Part shown: positions 54,546 through 63,357 of the stretch, piece after piece
Position numbering within the stretch: position 1 is the stretch's first letter
How the letters are laid out: every line of letters starts with the position of its first letter
Translations under genes and position numbers: made by a program
Source: Eucommia ulmoides
Lineage: Eukaryota; Streptophyta; Magnoliopsida; Garryales; Eucommiaceae
Reading direction: 5' to 3'
Assembly (NCBI GenBank): GCA_016647705.1
Contig: CM028329.1
Location: forward strand, 18,735,410-18,799,409
Length of the DNA: 64,000 nucleotides
The notes under the pieces: model-generated
Told to the model about the DNA's origin: nothing
Database searches by the model: none
The model's input: the letters and a program-made list of their open reading frames with translations, nothing else

Positions 54546-54846
54546 GAGTAGACTAAAACCAAACATGCATGTTCATGGCACTGGATGATATTACTTGACA
54601 AGAATGGTTTCTCATGATCATCTACTTTTATTGCATACTGACTTGTATATTCAACATACTTGTAACAAGCTCCTGGGACTACGATGTTTCATAACCACAC
54701 ATATATAAATTCAGTGATATTAATGGTATACTACACGATGCTTATTATTAGCATCCGATGCTGTTACAACATTCTACTATTACCATCCGTCAAATATCAA
54801 TAAAGTTGATCTCGATTTTGACGGCGATCTCTAGGGTACAAACCTT

Positions 54847-54990
54847 GATCCTCCAGTAGACGCGTACTCATGCGATTATTCCCAGATGTACGAGTTCAAG
54901 GTCCAGAAGTGCTCACATGGCCTACAAATGACTGGACCAACTGTCTGTATGCTTATGTCGACGAAAAGGCCCACTGGAGAGATCTACCAA
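54847..54990 (+). pseudogene. Captured fragment of a plant tandem CCCH zinc-finger (TZF) gene
   Basis: The frame at 54,847 reads DPPVDAYSCDYSQMYEFKVQ then KCSHG. This resembles the region before the first CCCH finger of arginine-rich TZF proteins (P-V-D-A-Y-S-x-D-x-x-x-M-Y-x-F-K-V-x-x-C). After a frame change at about 54,925 the next frame reads NDWTNCLYAYVDEKAHWRDL, parallel to the family's HDWTECPxxHPGEKARRRDP. One frameshift and changed finger residues make it non-functional. About 140 bases are recognisable. The family match is by eye, over two consecutive blocks in the right order. Confidence 0.72.
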
Positions 54991-55126
54991 CCATTATTGC
55001 TCAATCAAGACTTTTACTGTATGTTCTAACAGTTGTCTTATGTATATTGATACTTAGAGTATGATTCATGCTATTATTTTTAACTATCTTTGTCATGCAA
55101 AGTATGTGTACAATCGCTATTTTTAA

Positions 55127-55228
55127 CAAGAAGCACTAAATGGAGTGAAAATGGAATTGGTTGATGCTGCCTTCCTATTCCTCAAAGGTATTGTTGCTAC
55201 CATTGATGCTAATGAAGCTCGCAAGGAA
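55127..55228 (+). pseudogene. Captured fragment of cytosolic malate dehydrogenase
   Basis: The frame gives [29 protein letters not shown]. These correspond to the conserved stretch of plant cytosolic NAD-malate dehydrogenase just after the nucleotide-binding fold ([25 protein letters not shown] in the family, shown here only in part). The match covers about 33 codons with a few substitutions, then ends abruptly. No flanking exons are seen, so this is a short captured piece. Confidence 0.8.
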
Positions 55229-55321
55229 TATCCAACATATAGAGGATGACAGGTTGGCATATACTCTCTCTCCCTCGCCATCAACTATTTAACTCAAGTT
55301 GAAGAGAGTTAAGAGGAAGAA

Positions 55322-55520
55322 ATGGCGTCAGAATTGAGCTACAGGGGCCATGAGACACAACCAATGAGCGAAGAGTACTCGTCGAAGCCTCGAAAGCCAT
55401 GGTTCACTGAGTTTCGGCTGATTCAGTACATGCTCCATGAGTAGCGTCTTATGTTCATGCTGACTGGCATTGCAATCTCTACTCTCTTATTCGCTGGTAT
55501 CTCATTTTCACGATCGCTTG
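55322..55520 (+). pseudogene. Captured 5' end of a UDP-glucuronate decarboxylase (UXS) gene
   Basis: UXS enzymes make UDP-xylose for cell-wall polysaccharides. From ATG 55,322 the frame reads MASELSYRGHETQP, then KPRKPWFTEFRLIQYMLHE, a stop (TAG 55,442-55,444) and RLMFMLTGIAIST. This matches the N-terminus of membrane-anchored plant UXS (MASELxYRGHExQP, KPxKPWxxxxRxIxYMLxEQR, then the transmembrane segment). A CT-rich leader just upstream (55,258-55,300) fits a 5' UTR. The TAG replaces a Gln-type position. The catalytic domain is absent. Confidence 0.82.
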
Positions 55521-55700
55521 CTATTGCCATCGGAAAGCACAAATACAACGGAATTAATCCAGATTCATGTTCAAATGTGCGAATCCAAAACTGTTTCACT
55601 ATTCTGGGTGACGACTGCATCACCGTAAAGAGTGGTTGGGAGCAGTACGAAATCAGATTCGCGAAACCCATGCAACACCTGATCGTCTCGCCATTATATG
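55521..55700 (+). pseudogene. Captured fragment of a GH28 polygalacturonase gene
   Basis: GH28 enzymes cleave pectin. The frame, continuous with the UXS piece, reads NGINPDSCSNVRIQNC, GDDCITVKSG and WEQYEIRFAKPMQHLIV. These are the central GH28 blocks (DGIxPDSxxNVxIxxC, GDDCIxxKSGW). The other catalytic blocks (GHG, RIK) are absent. The junction with the UXS membrane segment is near 55,521-55,546 and in frame, giving a chimeric 138-codon open frame from 55,451. Confidence 0.8.
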
Positions 55701-56504
55701 TGAGACGTCGCGACGCTCCAACACCACATCCGACGCTGTCCAAATATGAGGCGTCCGATGCTGGCATCAAGATCGCACAAACTGTCCCTCTGGACAGATC
55801 GCCTGCCACGCCATCAACTCAAACGAGTGACCATGATCCAGATCGACAAACTCAGCGTCGTCGGTAAAGAAAATGGATGTAGCCACCGCCGTCTTGGTCG
55901 AAATGGGGTTACATTCTCATCCCGTAATGCCATTGATGGATGGATTTATAGTTTTCTTCATTCACCCCTGCATATGATCAAAAGATCTATTTTCCAGAAC
56001 CAGAACGATGGTTGTCGGCACCTCCGCCGTCGTCGAGACTGGACAAGGGAGATCAACAACATCGATGGTTAGATCCGGAACGAATTTGCCTCGGAGCGGT
56101 TCAACCAAAAAGATCGCGTGAGTTCGCTATTGAATATCGACCGTTTTACGAAACTCTCGAAGGAAAACTGGAGGTTCCTGGCGAATTTGAAGGATTTCGT
56201 TTCAACCATCGTTGACACCATGACCGATGTCGATGAAATCGAAGTTTGTGAACCTATTTTTGCAATTTTGAGCATCGCGACGGCAACGACGACTCCATGT
56301 ATTGGAATTTCTCTTTGCGATATGCTTCAATTCCGGCATCGTCAAAGACGTCGACGGATGTTGGGAAGATCAGACGGAATCTCGTCTAAGTGATTATCAC
56401 GATCGAAGAATAACTGGAGAAGATGATGGAAGAAATTCAATAGCCCTCAAAGTTTGAAGCTCTGATATGCGGCGGCTACAGCAAGAGAAATGAACTTGAA
56501 AAGG
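55701..56504 (+). other. Gypsy-2 interior, unidentified
   Basis: GC-richer sequence with several medium frames on both strands but no motif I recognise. It may contain more gene fragments, including a Ser/Arg/Pro-rich frame (55,700-55,860) and a frame with KENWRFLANLKDFVSTIVDTM (56,160-56,220). No claim is made for either. Confidence 0.4.
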
Positions 56505-56812
56505 TTAAACCTAAGGGCTAAATACACAAAGGCCCCTAAGGTAACAATTATGTTTGCAATTTCATCCCCAAAAGTTTATTTTGAAAATAATCTTATAAAG
56601 TTTCAAGAGTTAATTACTCTAAAACCCCTATGGTAGCAATTATATTTATTGTTCTTAACCTAAAGTTTATTTTTAACATAAACTTATAAATTTTCGGTGA
56701 CGTCTTGAAAAGTTAATTATAAATCCCCGGGCATGAGGGTAACTCCCCAACGGAGGAAGTTGGGTCTGAGGGTGCATCCCCGACAAACCTGAGGATTGCT
56801 CCTCATATAAGG
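56505..56812 (+). repeat. Gypsy-2 internal direct repeat, copy B
   Basis: GGTTAAACCTAAGGGCTAAA ... TTTATTTTTAACATAAACTTATAAATTTTC ... GACGTCTTGAAAAGTTAAT ... CCCGGGCATGAGGGTAACTC ... GGAGGAAGTTGGGTCTGAGGG, in the same orientation as copy A. It directly precedes a glutamate-receptor-like fragment. Confidence 0.8.
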
Positions 56813-56818
56813 GACTCC

Positions 56819-57063
56819 AATACTAATATTATCGATGCTGCATCTATAGACTCTCTCAAAAATACAAAAGTACAGGCAATAAAAGGGCCAACAAAATCTA
56901 CACAAGCTGATTTTGTAATAGATATTGAAAACAAAGGAAAAATTCCTATTGTATCTACAACACCCTGGAGAGGAGGAACAAGTCTGAGCACTTTACAGGC
57001 GACATTCCATGAACTCCGTCGTAGATCTCCGGCAATCAAATGGGTTAAAGCAAAAGGAAAAGT
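56819..57063 (+). pseudogene. Captured fragment of a glutamate receptor-like (GLR) gene
   Basis: An uninterrupted frame from 56,819 contains ASIDSLKNTKVQAI, KGPTKSTQADFVIDI and ENKGKIPIVS. These parallel the amino-terminal ligand-binding region of plant GLRs (xALxLLxNxxVQAIxGPxxSxQAxFVxxxGxxxxVPIxS). After PIVS the frame continues (TTPWRGGTSLSTLQATFHEL) without a match I recognise, so a second piece may be fused here. No pore or second ligand-binding lobe is seen. Confidence 0.7.
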
Positions 57064-57430
57064 TAACCTATGGGCTAAATACACAAAGGCCCATGAGGTA
57101 ATAATATATTTGTTGTTTACCCCATGAAGTTTATTTTTATAATAAACTTATAAATTTTCTAGAGTTAATTACTCTAAGATCCTTAAATAACCATTTTAGT
57201 TACAGTCTTTGCTCTCAAGTTTATTTCTATTGCTAAACTTGTAAAATATTGTTGACATCTTGATAAGTCGTTTACATATGCCCGCCCCGGGTATGAGGGT
57301 AACTCCCCGGCGGACGTTTAATTTTCCGGGGTCTAAGGCCAACTCCCCGGCGGTCATTTACAAATTTCCCGGGTATGAGGCTTTCCCTGGCGGACGTTTA
57401 CACATTCCCTAGGGCTAAATATACTAAAGC
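57064..57430 (+). repeat. Gypsy-2 internal direct repeat, copy C
   Basis: GTTAACCTATGGGCTAAATAC ... GTTTATTTTTATAATAAACTTATAAATTTTC ... TGACATCTTGATAAGTC ... CCCCGGGTATGAGGGTAACTCC, diverged from copies A and B and leading straight into the GGGTATGAGG array. Confidence 0.75.
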
Positions 57431-57960
57431 CCCTGAGAATTGCAAAATATTATATTTTGTTGATTTAATACTTAAAGTGCCTTAAAGCCGATTTCGTATT
57501 CATAACTCGTTCGACAAGTAAACCAATTATGAAGGAGGGCAAAGTGGAAGAGAATACAGATTATTTATAAGAAGATGGATCATTTATAAATTTTTCGGGT
57601 ACGAGGGTAACTCCCCGACGACAGAAGACAATTCATTTCCAAATTTCCTGGGTATGAGGATCACTCCCCGGCGGCAAAAGACAGATTGGTTTTCAAATTC
57701 TTCGGGTCTGAGGATGCCTACAGATTATTTATAAGAAGATGGATCATTTATAAATTTTCCGGGTATGAGGATTACTCCTTGGCGCAGAAGACAGTTTACA
57801 AGAAGACAAAAAATTTATAAATTTTTCGGGTATGAGGGTAACTCCCCGACGGCAGGAGACGGTTCATTTATAAATTTTTCGGGTATGAGGATTAGTCCTC
57901 GGCGCAGAAGACAGATTAGCTTACAAATTCTCCGGGACTGCAAATGTCTTCCCGATAATA
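57270..57960 (+). repeat. Irregular tandem array of GGGTATGAGGGTAACTCCCC units
   Basis: The unit, about 55-65 bp, is roughly TTTATAAATTTTTCGGGTATGAGGRTNACTCCCCGGCGG-type sequence followed by CAGAAGACAG. I count about ten diverged copies between 57,270 and 57,960, some truncated. The unit is related to the 3' part of the internal direct repeats A-C. Codons inside are not conserved. Confidence 0.8.
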
Positions 57961-58039
57961 ATAATAAAAAATCTGGTGCCAAATCACCAAGTATTGAAGA
58001 ACCAAGCTAGCTCGTCAGTTCAACAAGAAACACTTAGTA

Positions 58040-58440
58040 CAGAAACTAAATGTACTCCAATTGAGCACAAGCTCAGCATTTAACTGGGCATCTCAGCCCA
58101 GAAGCAAACTGAGTTCACTAAACTCAGATGCTAACTGAGCGCACCAACTCAACATTTAACTGGGCACCTCAGCCCAGAAGCAAATTGAGTTCGATAAACT
58201 CAAATGCTAATTGAGCACACCAGCTCAGCATTTAAATGGGTACCTCAGCCTAGAAGCAAACTGAGTTCCCTAAACTCAGATGCTAACTAAGCACACCAGC
58301 TCAGCATTTAACTGGACATCTCAGCCCAGAAACAAACTGAGTTCACTCACTTAGATGCTAACTGAGCACGTCAGTTTAGCAATAAACTGGGCACCTCAGC
58401 CCAGCAACAACTAAGTTCTTCAACTCAAATTTTAATTGAG
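58040..58440 (+). repeat. 76-bp tandem repeat, about five copies
   Basis: The phrase CTCAGCCCAGAAGCAAA-like occurs at 58,092, 58,168, 58,244, 58,320 and 58,395, a spacing of 76, 76, 76 and 75 bp. Each unit also has GAGCACACCAGCTCAGCATTT and TGAGTTCACTAAACTCAGATGC-like parts, so AACTGAG and CTCAGTT motifs alternate and can pair. It is placed just upstream of the 3' LTR. Confidence 0.93.
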
Positions 58441-58700
58441 CATGTCAACTCTCTAGCTCGACAGCTATCTCGCTCGAAGCCCTCCAGAAAAAGAGCCCGA
58501 CAGCTCTCTGACTCAACAGCTTTCTTGCAGCAGAGCTCGACAGCTCTCTGACTCAACAACTTTCTCGTAGCAGAGCTCGTCAGCTCTCTAGCTCGTCAGC
58601 CCTCTAGCTCGACATCTATCTCACTCGACAGATCTCCCGAAGAAGAGCCTGTCAACTATCTCGCTTAACAGCTCTCTTGTAGTAGAGCTCATCAGCTCAC
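58441..58700 (+). repeat. Tandem array of GAGCTCGACAGCTCTCT units
   Basis: CAGCTCTCTGACTCAACA recurs at 58,501 and 58,541 (40-bp spacing), with several degenerate units around (AGCTCGTCAGCTCTCTAGCTC and others). The array is rich in GAGCTC and CAGCT, which gives local inverted symmetry. It separates the 76-bp array from the 3' end of Gypsy-2. Confidence 0.85.
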
Positions 58701-58813
58701 TCACAGAAAAGTTGACTCAAGAAACATTTAGAACTGACAATAACTGAGTATGAGAAGAGAATGTGACCTTTCGTCTTACTTCTTCGAATCAACACTCAGG
58801 TCAGGGGGGCAAA

Positions 58814-59333
58814 TGATGCGGAAGAAATTTCCGCTACTTGAAAAAAGCCCATCACGATAAGCCCAATGCTTTAAAAGAGCCGGGTCGTGGATGCTGGTCC
58901 AAACCGGTGATCCATATACGGATCCATCAAATGGAAGATCAAATAACCTAATTCACACTTAAAGTGGGAGAGCCAAAAAGGCGTAACTCCCCACTAATTG
59001 TGTAACTCCTCATTGAATTCCTATTAAATAGCAATATAATGAGGGAATACCAAGTCATCAAAGACTAGGTCACTCATCTCCAACGGTCATAATCTGCTCA
59101 GTCTATAAATAAGGGAAATGTATTACATTATTTTTAGAATGCAGTATTTTGCCTAATACCTTTGAATGGACTGACTTATTCTCAAACCGAAAATTCTTTG
59201 GGCGACACTACACCGGTGTCCCCTTAAGAACTAATCGGTTTTGTAGGTAAGGAGGGGTAATAGGTGCAGGTTACGGAGATTTCTATTACGTGCGGAGCTG
59301 TTACACGTGCTAGAGATTTTTTTGGCAACATCA
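58814..59333 (+). repeat. Gypsy-2 3' LTR
   Basis: 520 bp, starting TGATGCGGAAGAAATTTCC after the G-rich tract and ending GGCAACATCA, followed by the CTTAC duplication. Confidence 0.95.
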
Positions 59334-59338
59334 CTTAC

Positions 59339-59530
59339 CCTTAAAAAGTTTCATGTGCAACTCACATGATTGGAAAACCATCCACATTAACAGAATGTGT
59401 AACGGAAGGGTAAAAAAGAATTTTCAAAAAAGTTGGGGTTTGATTGCTGAGATCTTGAGTTAGAGGGCTACATAAACAACTTCTTACAAGTTCGATGACT
59501 AAAAATTTAATTGGTTCTTAATTTTTAAAT
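59339..59530. mobile_element. Old TIR transposon: right TIR
   Basis: Sequence from about 59,350 (ATTGGAAAACCATCCACATT) to about 59,520 (TTCGATGACTAAAAATTTAA) is the reverse complement of the split left TIR (38,745-38,827 joined with 51,327-51,410). With its insertions removed, the element would be roughly 1.1 kb. Outer ends and target duplication were not resolved. Confidence 0.6.
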
Positions 59531-61003
59531 GGGTTTTATTAGATATGTAATTGAATCTATTATATCTTTACTGGTAATAGATTATATCAGAACATATATT
59601 TTGCTTCTCATATAATGTGCACCCCATTTCACTTAATCCCACACCTCACTTTGCACCCCGCACTTGGGCTCAAGAAAATTTGGCGCTTTGGTGCGTGTTG
59701 TGGCTTCGACAACTACGCTGTGGATTAAACCTATGTGAACAACCAAAGAAAAAGAGAAATCGTCTAAGCCTACTCCCTCCATGGTGCAATCTGAACTCGT
59801 ATCGTGAACTTGGTTTTTTCAGTAAAGCGTGTTCCAGGTAACATTGGGCTATGCTCCCAGCTCCCTTTTCATCTCGTATTTCTGGGTAACAATGTCTTTT
59901 GAATGGAGATCTAAAAATCTATTTCATGATACCTGTAGAGAGCATTTCATATAGTTTTGCTTTATAATTTGTTTTCTTATCAAAAATGGTATCTACAAAA
60001 ATATAGGTTTTTGAGGTAGTCAAAGAAATGTGTACCTTGTATTATGGTTTGAAATTCTGAATTTGTTTAGGAATGATATTATTTTAATTTTATAAATCTT
60101 TTAACCACTGTTTGATTACACTTTTTTTAAATACTTTTTAAAATCTAAAAATTTAATTTAACAAAAGCAAAAGCAAAATATCAAAAGTGCCTTTGATAAT
60201 GTAGAAATAGTATCTTATAAATGATCTCTTAAAATTAATAAAATTTCATAGGTAAATATAAAAATCTTCAATGATCTATTATAATATAAAAATCTAAGAA
60301 ACGAAAAGCTTCTATTTTTTGTTTTCTAAAAAAAAGTATTTACATTCATGTTATTGCTTTTTTGCTTTTTAAAAGTAATTTTTTTAAGTACAATACAAAG
60401 GTTACTTCAAAAAAGGTTACGAAACGATGGCTTATTTCTGCTGCCCATTTAGTATAATTCATACTTAATGTATACAAGGTTGCAAAGCAAATTTTTTAGG
60501 TTTAAGAGTTTAAAATTTCTAGCATCCAATAAAACCAAAAATGGAATAGTAATATCAATATATTATTTAATATAAAAATGAGTAGGACATACCCTATTAC
60601 AATCAAAAGATCTTAATCTACATCATGCTTATATACTTAAGTTTGAAAAATCAAAGTTTCAAGTTTAAGAATTTGATAAATGATTACATATACAAAAAGA
60701 AGAAATCAAGAGTTGTGGTTTTCTATTTATGTTAATTACTCATCCAAAATTTAAATAAAGACATGCTCGTTATTGTGGATTGTGGAAAATGTTGGAAAAG
60801 AGTGTCAGTTGCCTTCCCAGAGTAAATCTTTTCTTTATATGATAAAGTCATGTGTTCGACTAAAAAGTACTGACACGAATTTAGGGCTATGATAGGCCAC
60901 TTATCAAGTATGCATATGTGAGGCATAAGAAGAGAAGTATGGAGAAATGACTTGGCTTTAGTTGGGTAAGTTGGTTGAGATTGGTTAAGAAGGTTTTATC
61001 AAA
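59531..61003. other. AT-rich intergenic DNA, possible Gypsy-4 LTR at the right end
   Basis: No gene could be supported. A short GC-richer patch at 59,617-59,840 ends in CCAGGTAACA, which could be an exon-donor relic, but no protein was recognised. 60,750-61,003 probably belongs to the Gypsy-4 5' LTR because a PBS-like site follows; its start was not located. Confidence 0.45.
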
Positions 61004-61809
61004 TTGGTAATCAAAGCAATGACAGGAAAGATATGGCTCAAAAGAAGGTTGAAGCATTGAAGGAGATGATGGACTTCGTCCAGGAGGAGTGGCCAAAGGA
61101 GATCGATTCTGTTCGAACTAATATTCAGAGAATTCTAGCGATTGAAATGAGGTTTGGTGACGTGGAGAAAACAATCGCTCATATGATGGGGAAGATAGGT
61201 CAATTGAGAATGGAGGACACGAGTTCTTCATCAAAGGTTGTGGAGAAGCAAAAGCAGCCGGAGATTATGGAGACTCAGACCATGGGAGGAGTAACGACAA
61301 AAGCAGTTGGACACAGATCGTATAGGAGGTTGTAGCTGCCCATTTTCAATGGGATTGATCCTAATGGATGGGTTTTTAGAGCTGAACACTATTTTGTGAT
61401 GAATTAGATGAACGATGATGAGAGATTAGAAGCAGTGGCTTTGAGCATGGAAGGGAAAGCCTTAGCATAGTACCAATATGTGGAAGACAAGCTAAGATTT
61501 CATACCTGGAAGGGGTTCAAGCTCGCTTTTTTGCACCGATTTCAATCGGGCATGGAAGGGTCACTTTGTGAGAAGTTTCTGGCTATACGTCAAGAATCCA
61601 CCGTCAAAGATTATGAGGAATGCTTTGAGATCTCGGCGTCGCCGTTCAAAGGACTATCGGATGAAGTGCTGGAAAGTACCTACCTTAATGGACTCAAGCC
61701 ATCGATAAGGGCTAAGGTCTGATTGCTTAAACCTAGCAATCTGATGGAGATGATGGAAGCTGCTCAAATGATCAAAGATAAGAATAGGGTACAAGCCACG
61801 CGGGTCAGG
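61004..61809 (+). pseudogene. Gypsy-4 PBS and gag relic, cut by Gypsy-3
   Basis: TTGGTAATCAAAGC at 61,004-61,017 is a PBS-like site. From ATG 61,033 one frame reads MAQKKVEALKEMMDFVQ, then the gag core PIFNGIDPNGWVFRAEHYF, LEAVALSMEGKALA, WKGFKLAFLHRFQ, STVKDYEECFEISASPFKGLSDE and YLNGLKPSIRAKV, the Retrotrans_gag pattern. In-frame stops lie near 61,333, 61,407, 61,469 and 61,720 (TAG, TAG, TAG, TGA) with the frame otherwise kept. It is cut at 61,809 by the LTR of Gypsy-3; the rest would lie beyond the window. Confidence 0.8.
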
Positions 61810-62617
61810 TGATGAGAACCAACAAGCAACATCAAAGGACACATTGCGTGTCCCGGTTGGGCCCATTACTAGGGCAAGATCCAAGAAGATCAAAGAAGCG
61901 CTTAATGGGCTAATTCAAGACCTTTCGGCTGAATCGAAAATAATAAAGTCCAAATTAGGCCCAAATGACGATCAAGGTCTAATCCATCTCATCAAAACAA
62001 GTGAATGGGCTTAAAGCGTGATCCTGAACGGGCCAAGAATGAGACCCACGAATTTTATTTTATTTATTTTATTATTTTAAGTCTTTTAATTATTTTAGGC
62101 TGATTTGTAAGCTTGATTGCCAAGTAAATCATTTCCTTTTCCAACTAGGAATGTAAGGCAAATTAGGAAGCTTCCTTATTCTTTATTTAGCAATTAGATT
62201 TTAGGGTTTCTTTTTTCCTCCATGTAGACCCACGAATTTCAAAGTGTATTAGGGTTTCTTTTCTTATTCTCTTGGCCACCTATTTAAGGGGCTTTGTAGA
62301 CCTATGAATTTCACACTACTTTGATTAATAAAAATTGTGAGAGTTTTTTCTTTAGTTCTTCAGAGAACTTTTCTTGAACTTATCAAGAGATTCTTGTGAC
62401 GTTCAAACTTATATCTTTGATTTGTGATTCATTATAATCATTGGGTCAAGATCATTATACCATTGGTTCGCGTTTCGTTCATAAACGTTGGGTCAAGGTA
62501 ATCTATCTTTCAATTTCTGTATTTTTAGCTCGTTCAAAATCTGATTTAGTTTCGATCTTCGCAAAGAAACCCTAAGTTGGTTTCGGGTCTCACTAATTCT
62601 TGGTGAGGTTCGCATCA
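61810..62617 (+). repeat. Gypsy-3 5' LTR
   Basis: 808 bp from TGATGAGAACC to GGTTCGCATCA; the ends are near-perfect inverted repeats. It is followed immediately by a PBS. An LTR promoter-like CTATTTAAGGGG (near 62,279) and AATAAAAATTG (near 62,328) occur in the expected order. The left flank is TCAGG; the matching duplication would be outside the window. Confidence 0.88.
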
Positions 62618-63357
62618 TTTGGTAATCAGAGCAAAGTCTAAATCAAGTTTCATCTATCTTTTTTCTTTTTCGTTCTTTCATATCTATTCCTTCATAATTT
62701 TTTTTCTTGACCAAATTATATCATCAGATCTATTGCGTTTTTTGTTCTTTTCGTTCTAATTCAAATCTGGTCCAATCTTGAAAAAAAAAAAAACGCCGTG
62801 CATCTTTGTTCTGATCATATTTTTCGTTTAAATATTGTGCTTCTTTAAATCTCAATTTAAAGTTGCTGGTTTTAAAAAAAAAAAAAAAACAGAAAAGAAA
62901 AAAAAAACAGAAACAGAAAAGAAAAAAAAAAAACAGAAACAGAAACAGAAAAAAAAAAAAAAAAAACAGAAGCAGAAACAGAAAAAAAAAAAAAAAATTG
63001 TGAAAATTCAGCAGCCCTCCCCCTAACAAAAATTGAGAATAATTTCTTCTTATTCTACTCTATAAACTTTTCTTTGTGCTCTTTTTGTTCGCTTTGTTTC
63101 GTTCCTAAAATCTCATTCTTAGTGAATCAAATTGTTGAGTTTGGATTGCTACAAGGAAATTTCTGATTGAGATTGATTAAGTTCAATAAAGAACTAAAAG
63201 AGGGAACTAAAGAGTGAAAAAAGGCAAGAGTGTGTGAGCTTATACAAGGGTAAAAGCCGAATTTGAGTGATACATGAGTGGAGTGACATAGTTTTAGTGC
63301 AAACACATGAGGGAGTGTTTGTGAGGTTTTCTAACTTTGTTTTGCAGGTTACTAAAC
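62618..63357 (+). other. Gypsy-3 PBS and leader
   Basis: The PBS at 62,618-62,632 is complementary in type to tRNA-Met. The leader has A-rich simple repeats at 62,780-62,793 and 62,874-62,997 of the form AAAAAACAGAAACAG. TTTTGCAG at about 63,341-63,348, just before the gag ATG, looks like a 3' splice site, so the leader may be spliced. Confidence 0.75.

Larger units (their letters stand above)
52105..59333 (+). mobile_element. Gypsy-2: non-autonomous LTR element carrying host gene fragments
   Basis: The 7229-bp element has LTRs at 52,105-52,623 (519 bp) and 58,814-59,333 (520 bp), starting TGATRCGGAAGAAATT-like and ending GGYAACATCA. Its target duplication CTTAC is at 52,100-52,104 and 59,334-59,338. 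PBS TGGCACCATCTGTGGGAAC begins at 52,626 and the PPT-like AGGGGGGCAAA ends at 58,813. The 6.2-kb interior has no protease, RT, RNase H or integrase motif in any frame. Instead it has short stretches matching at least five unrelated plant genes, three diverged direct repeats and three tandem arrays. The PBS type and size suggest a LARD-like relative of the gypsy Tat group (inference). Confidence 0.9.

Noticed and set aside
57270..58700. CRISPR-like array
   Set aside because: The repeats are contiguous or nearly so without unique spacers, lie in a plant LTR element and have no cas genes. They are ordinary tandem repeats.
52105..59333. Interpretation of Gypsy-2 as an autonomous element with merely decayed pol
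   Set aside because: No RT, RNase H, integrase or protease block is visible in any frame, whereas such blocks are still readable in the much more decayed Copia-4.
59617..59841. Possible host exon ending in CCAGGTAACA
   Set aside because: A donor-like site alone is weak; the encoded sequence matches nothing I recognise and no second exon was found.
62730..63029. Poly-Phe minus frame and poly-Lys plus frame
   Set aside because: They arise from A-rich (AAAACAG)n sequence in the Gypsy-3 leader.
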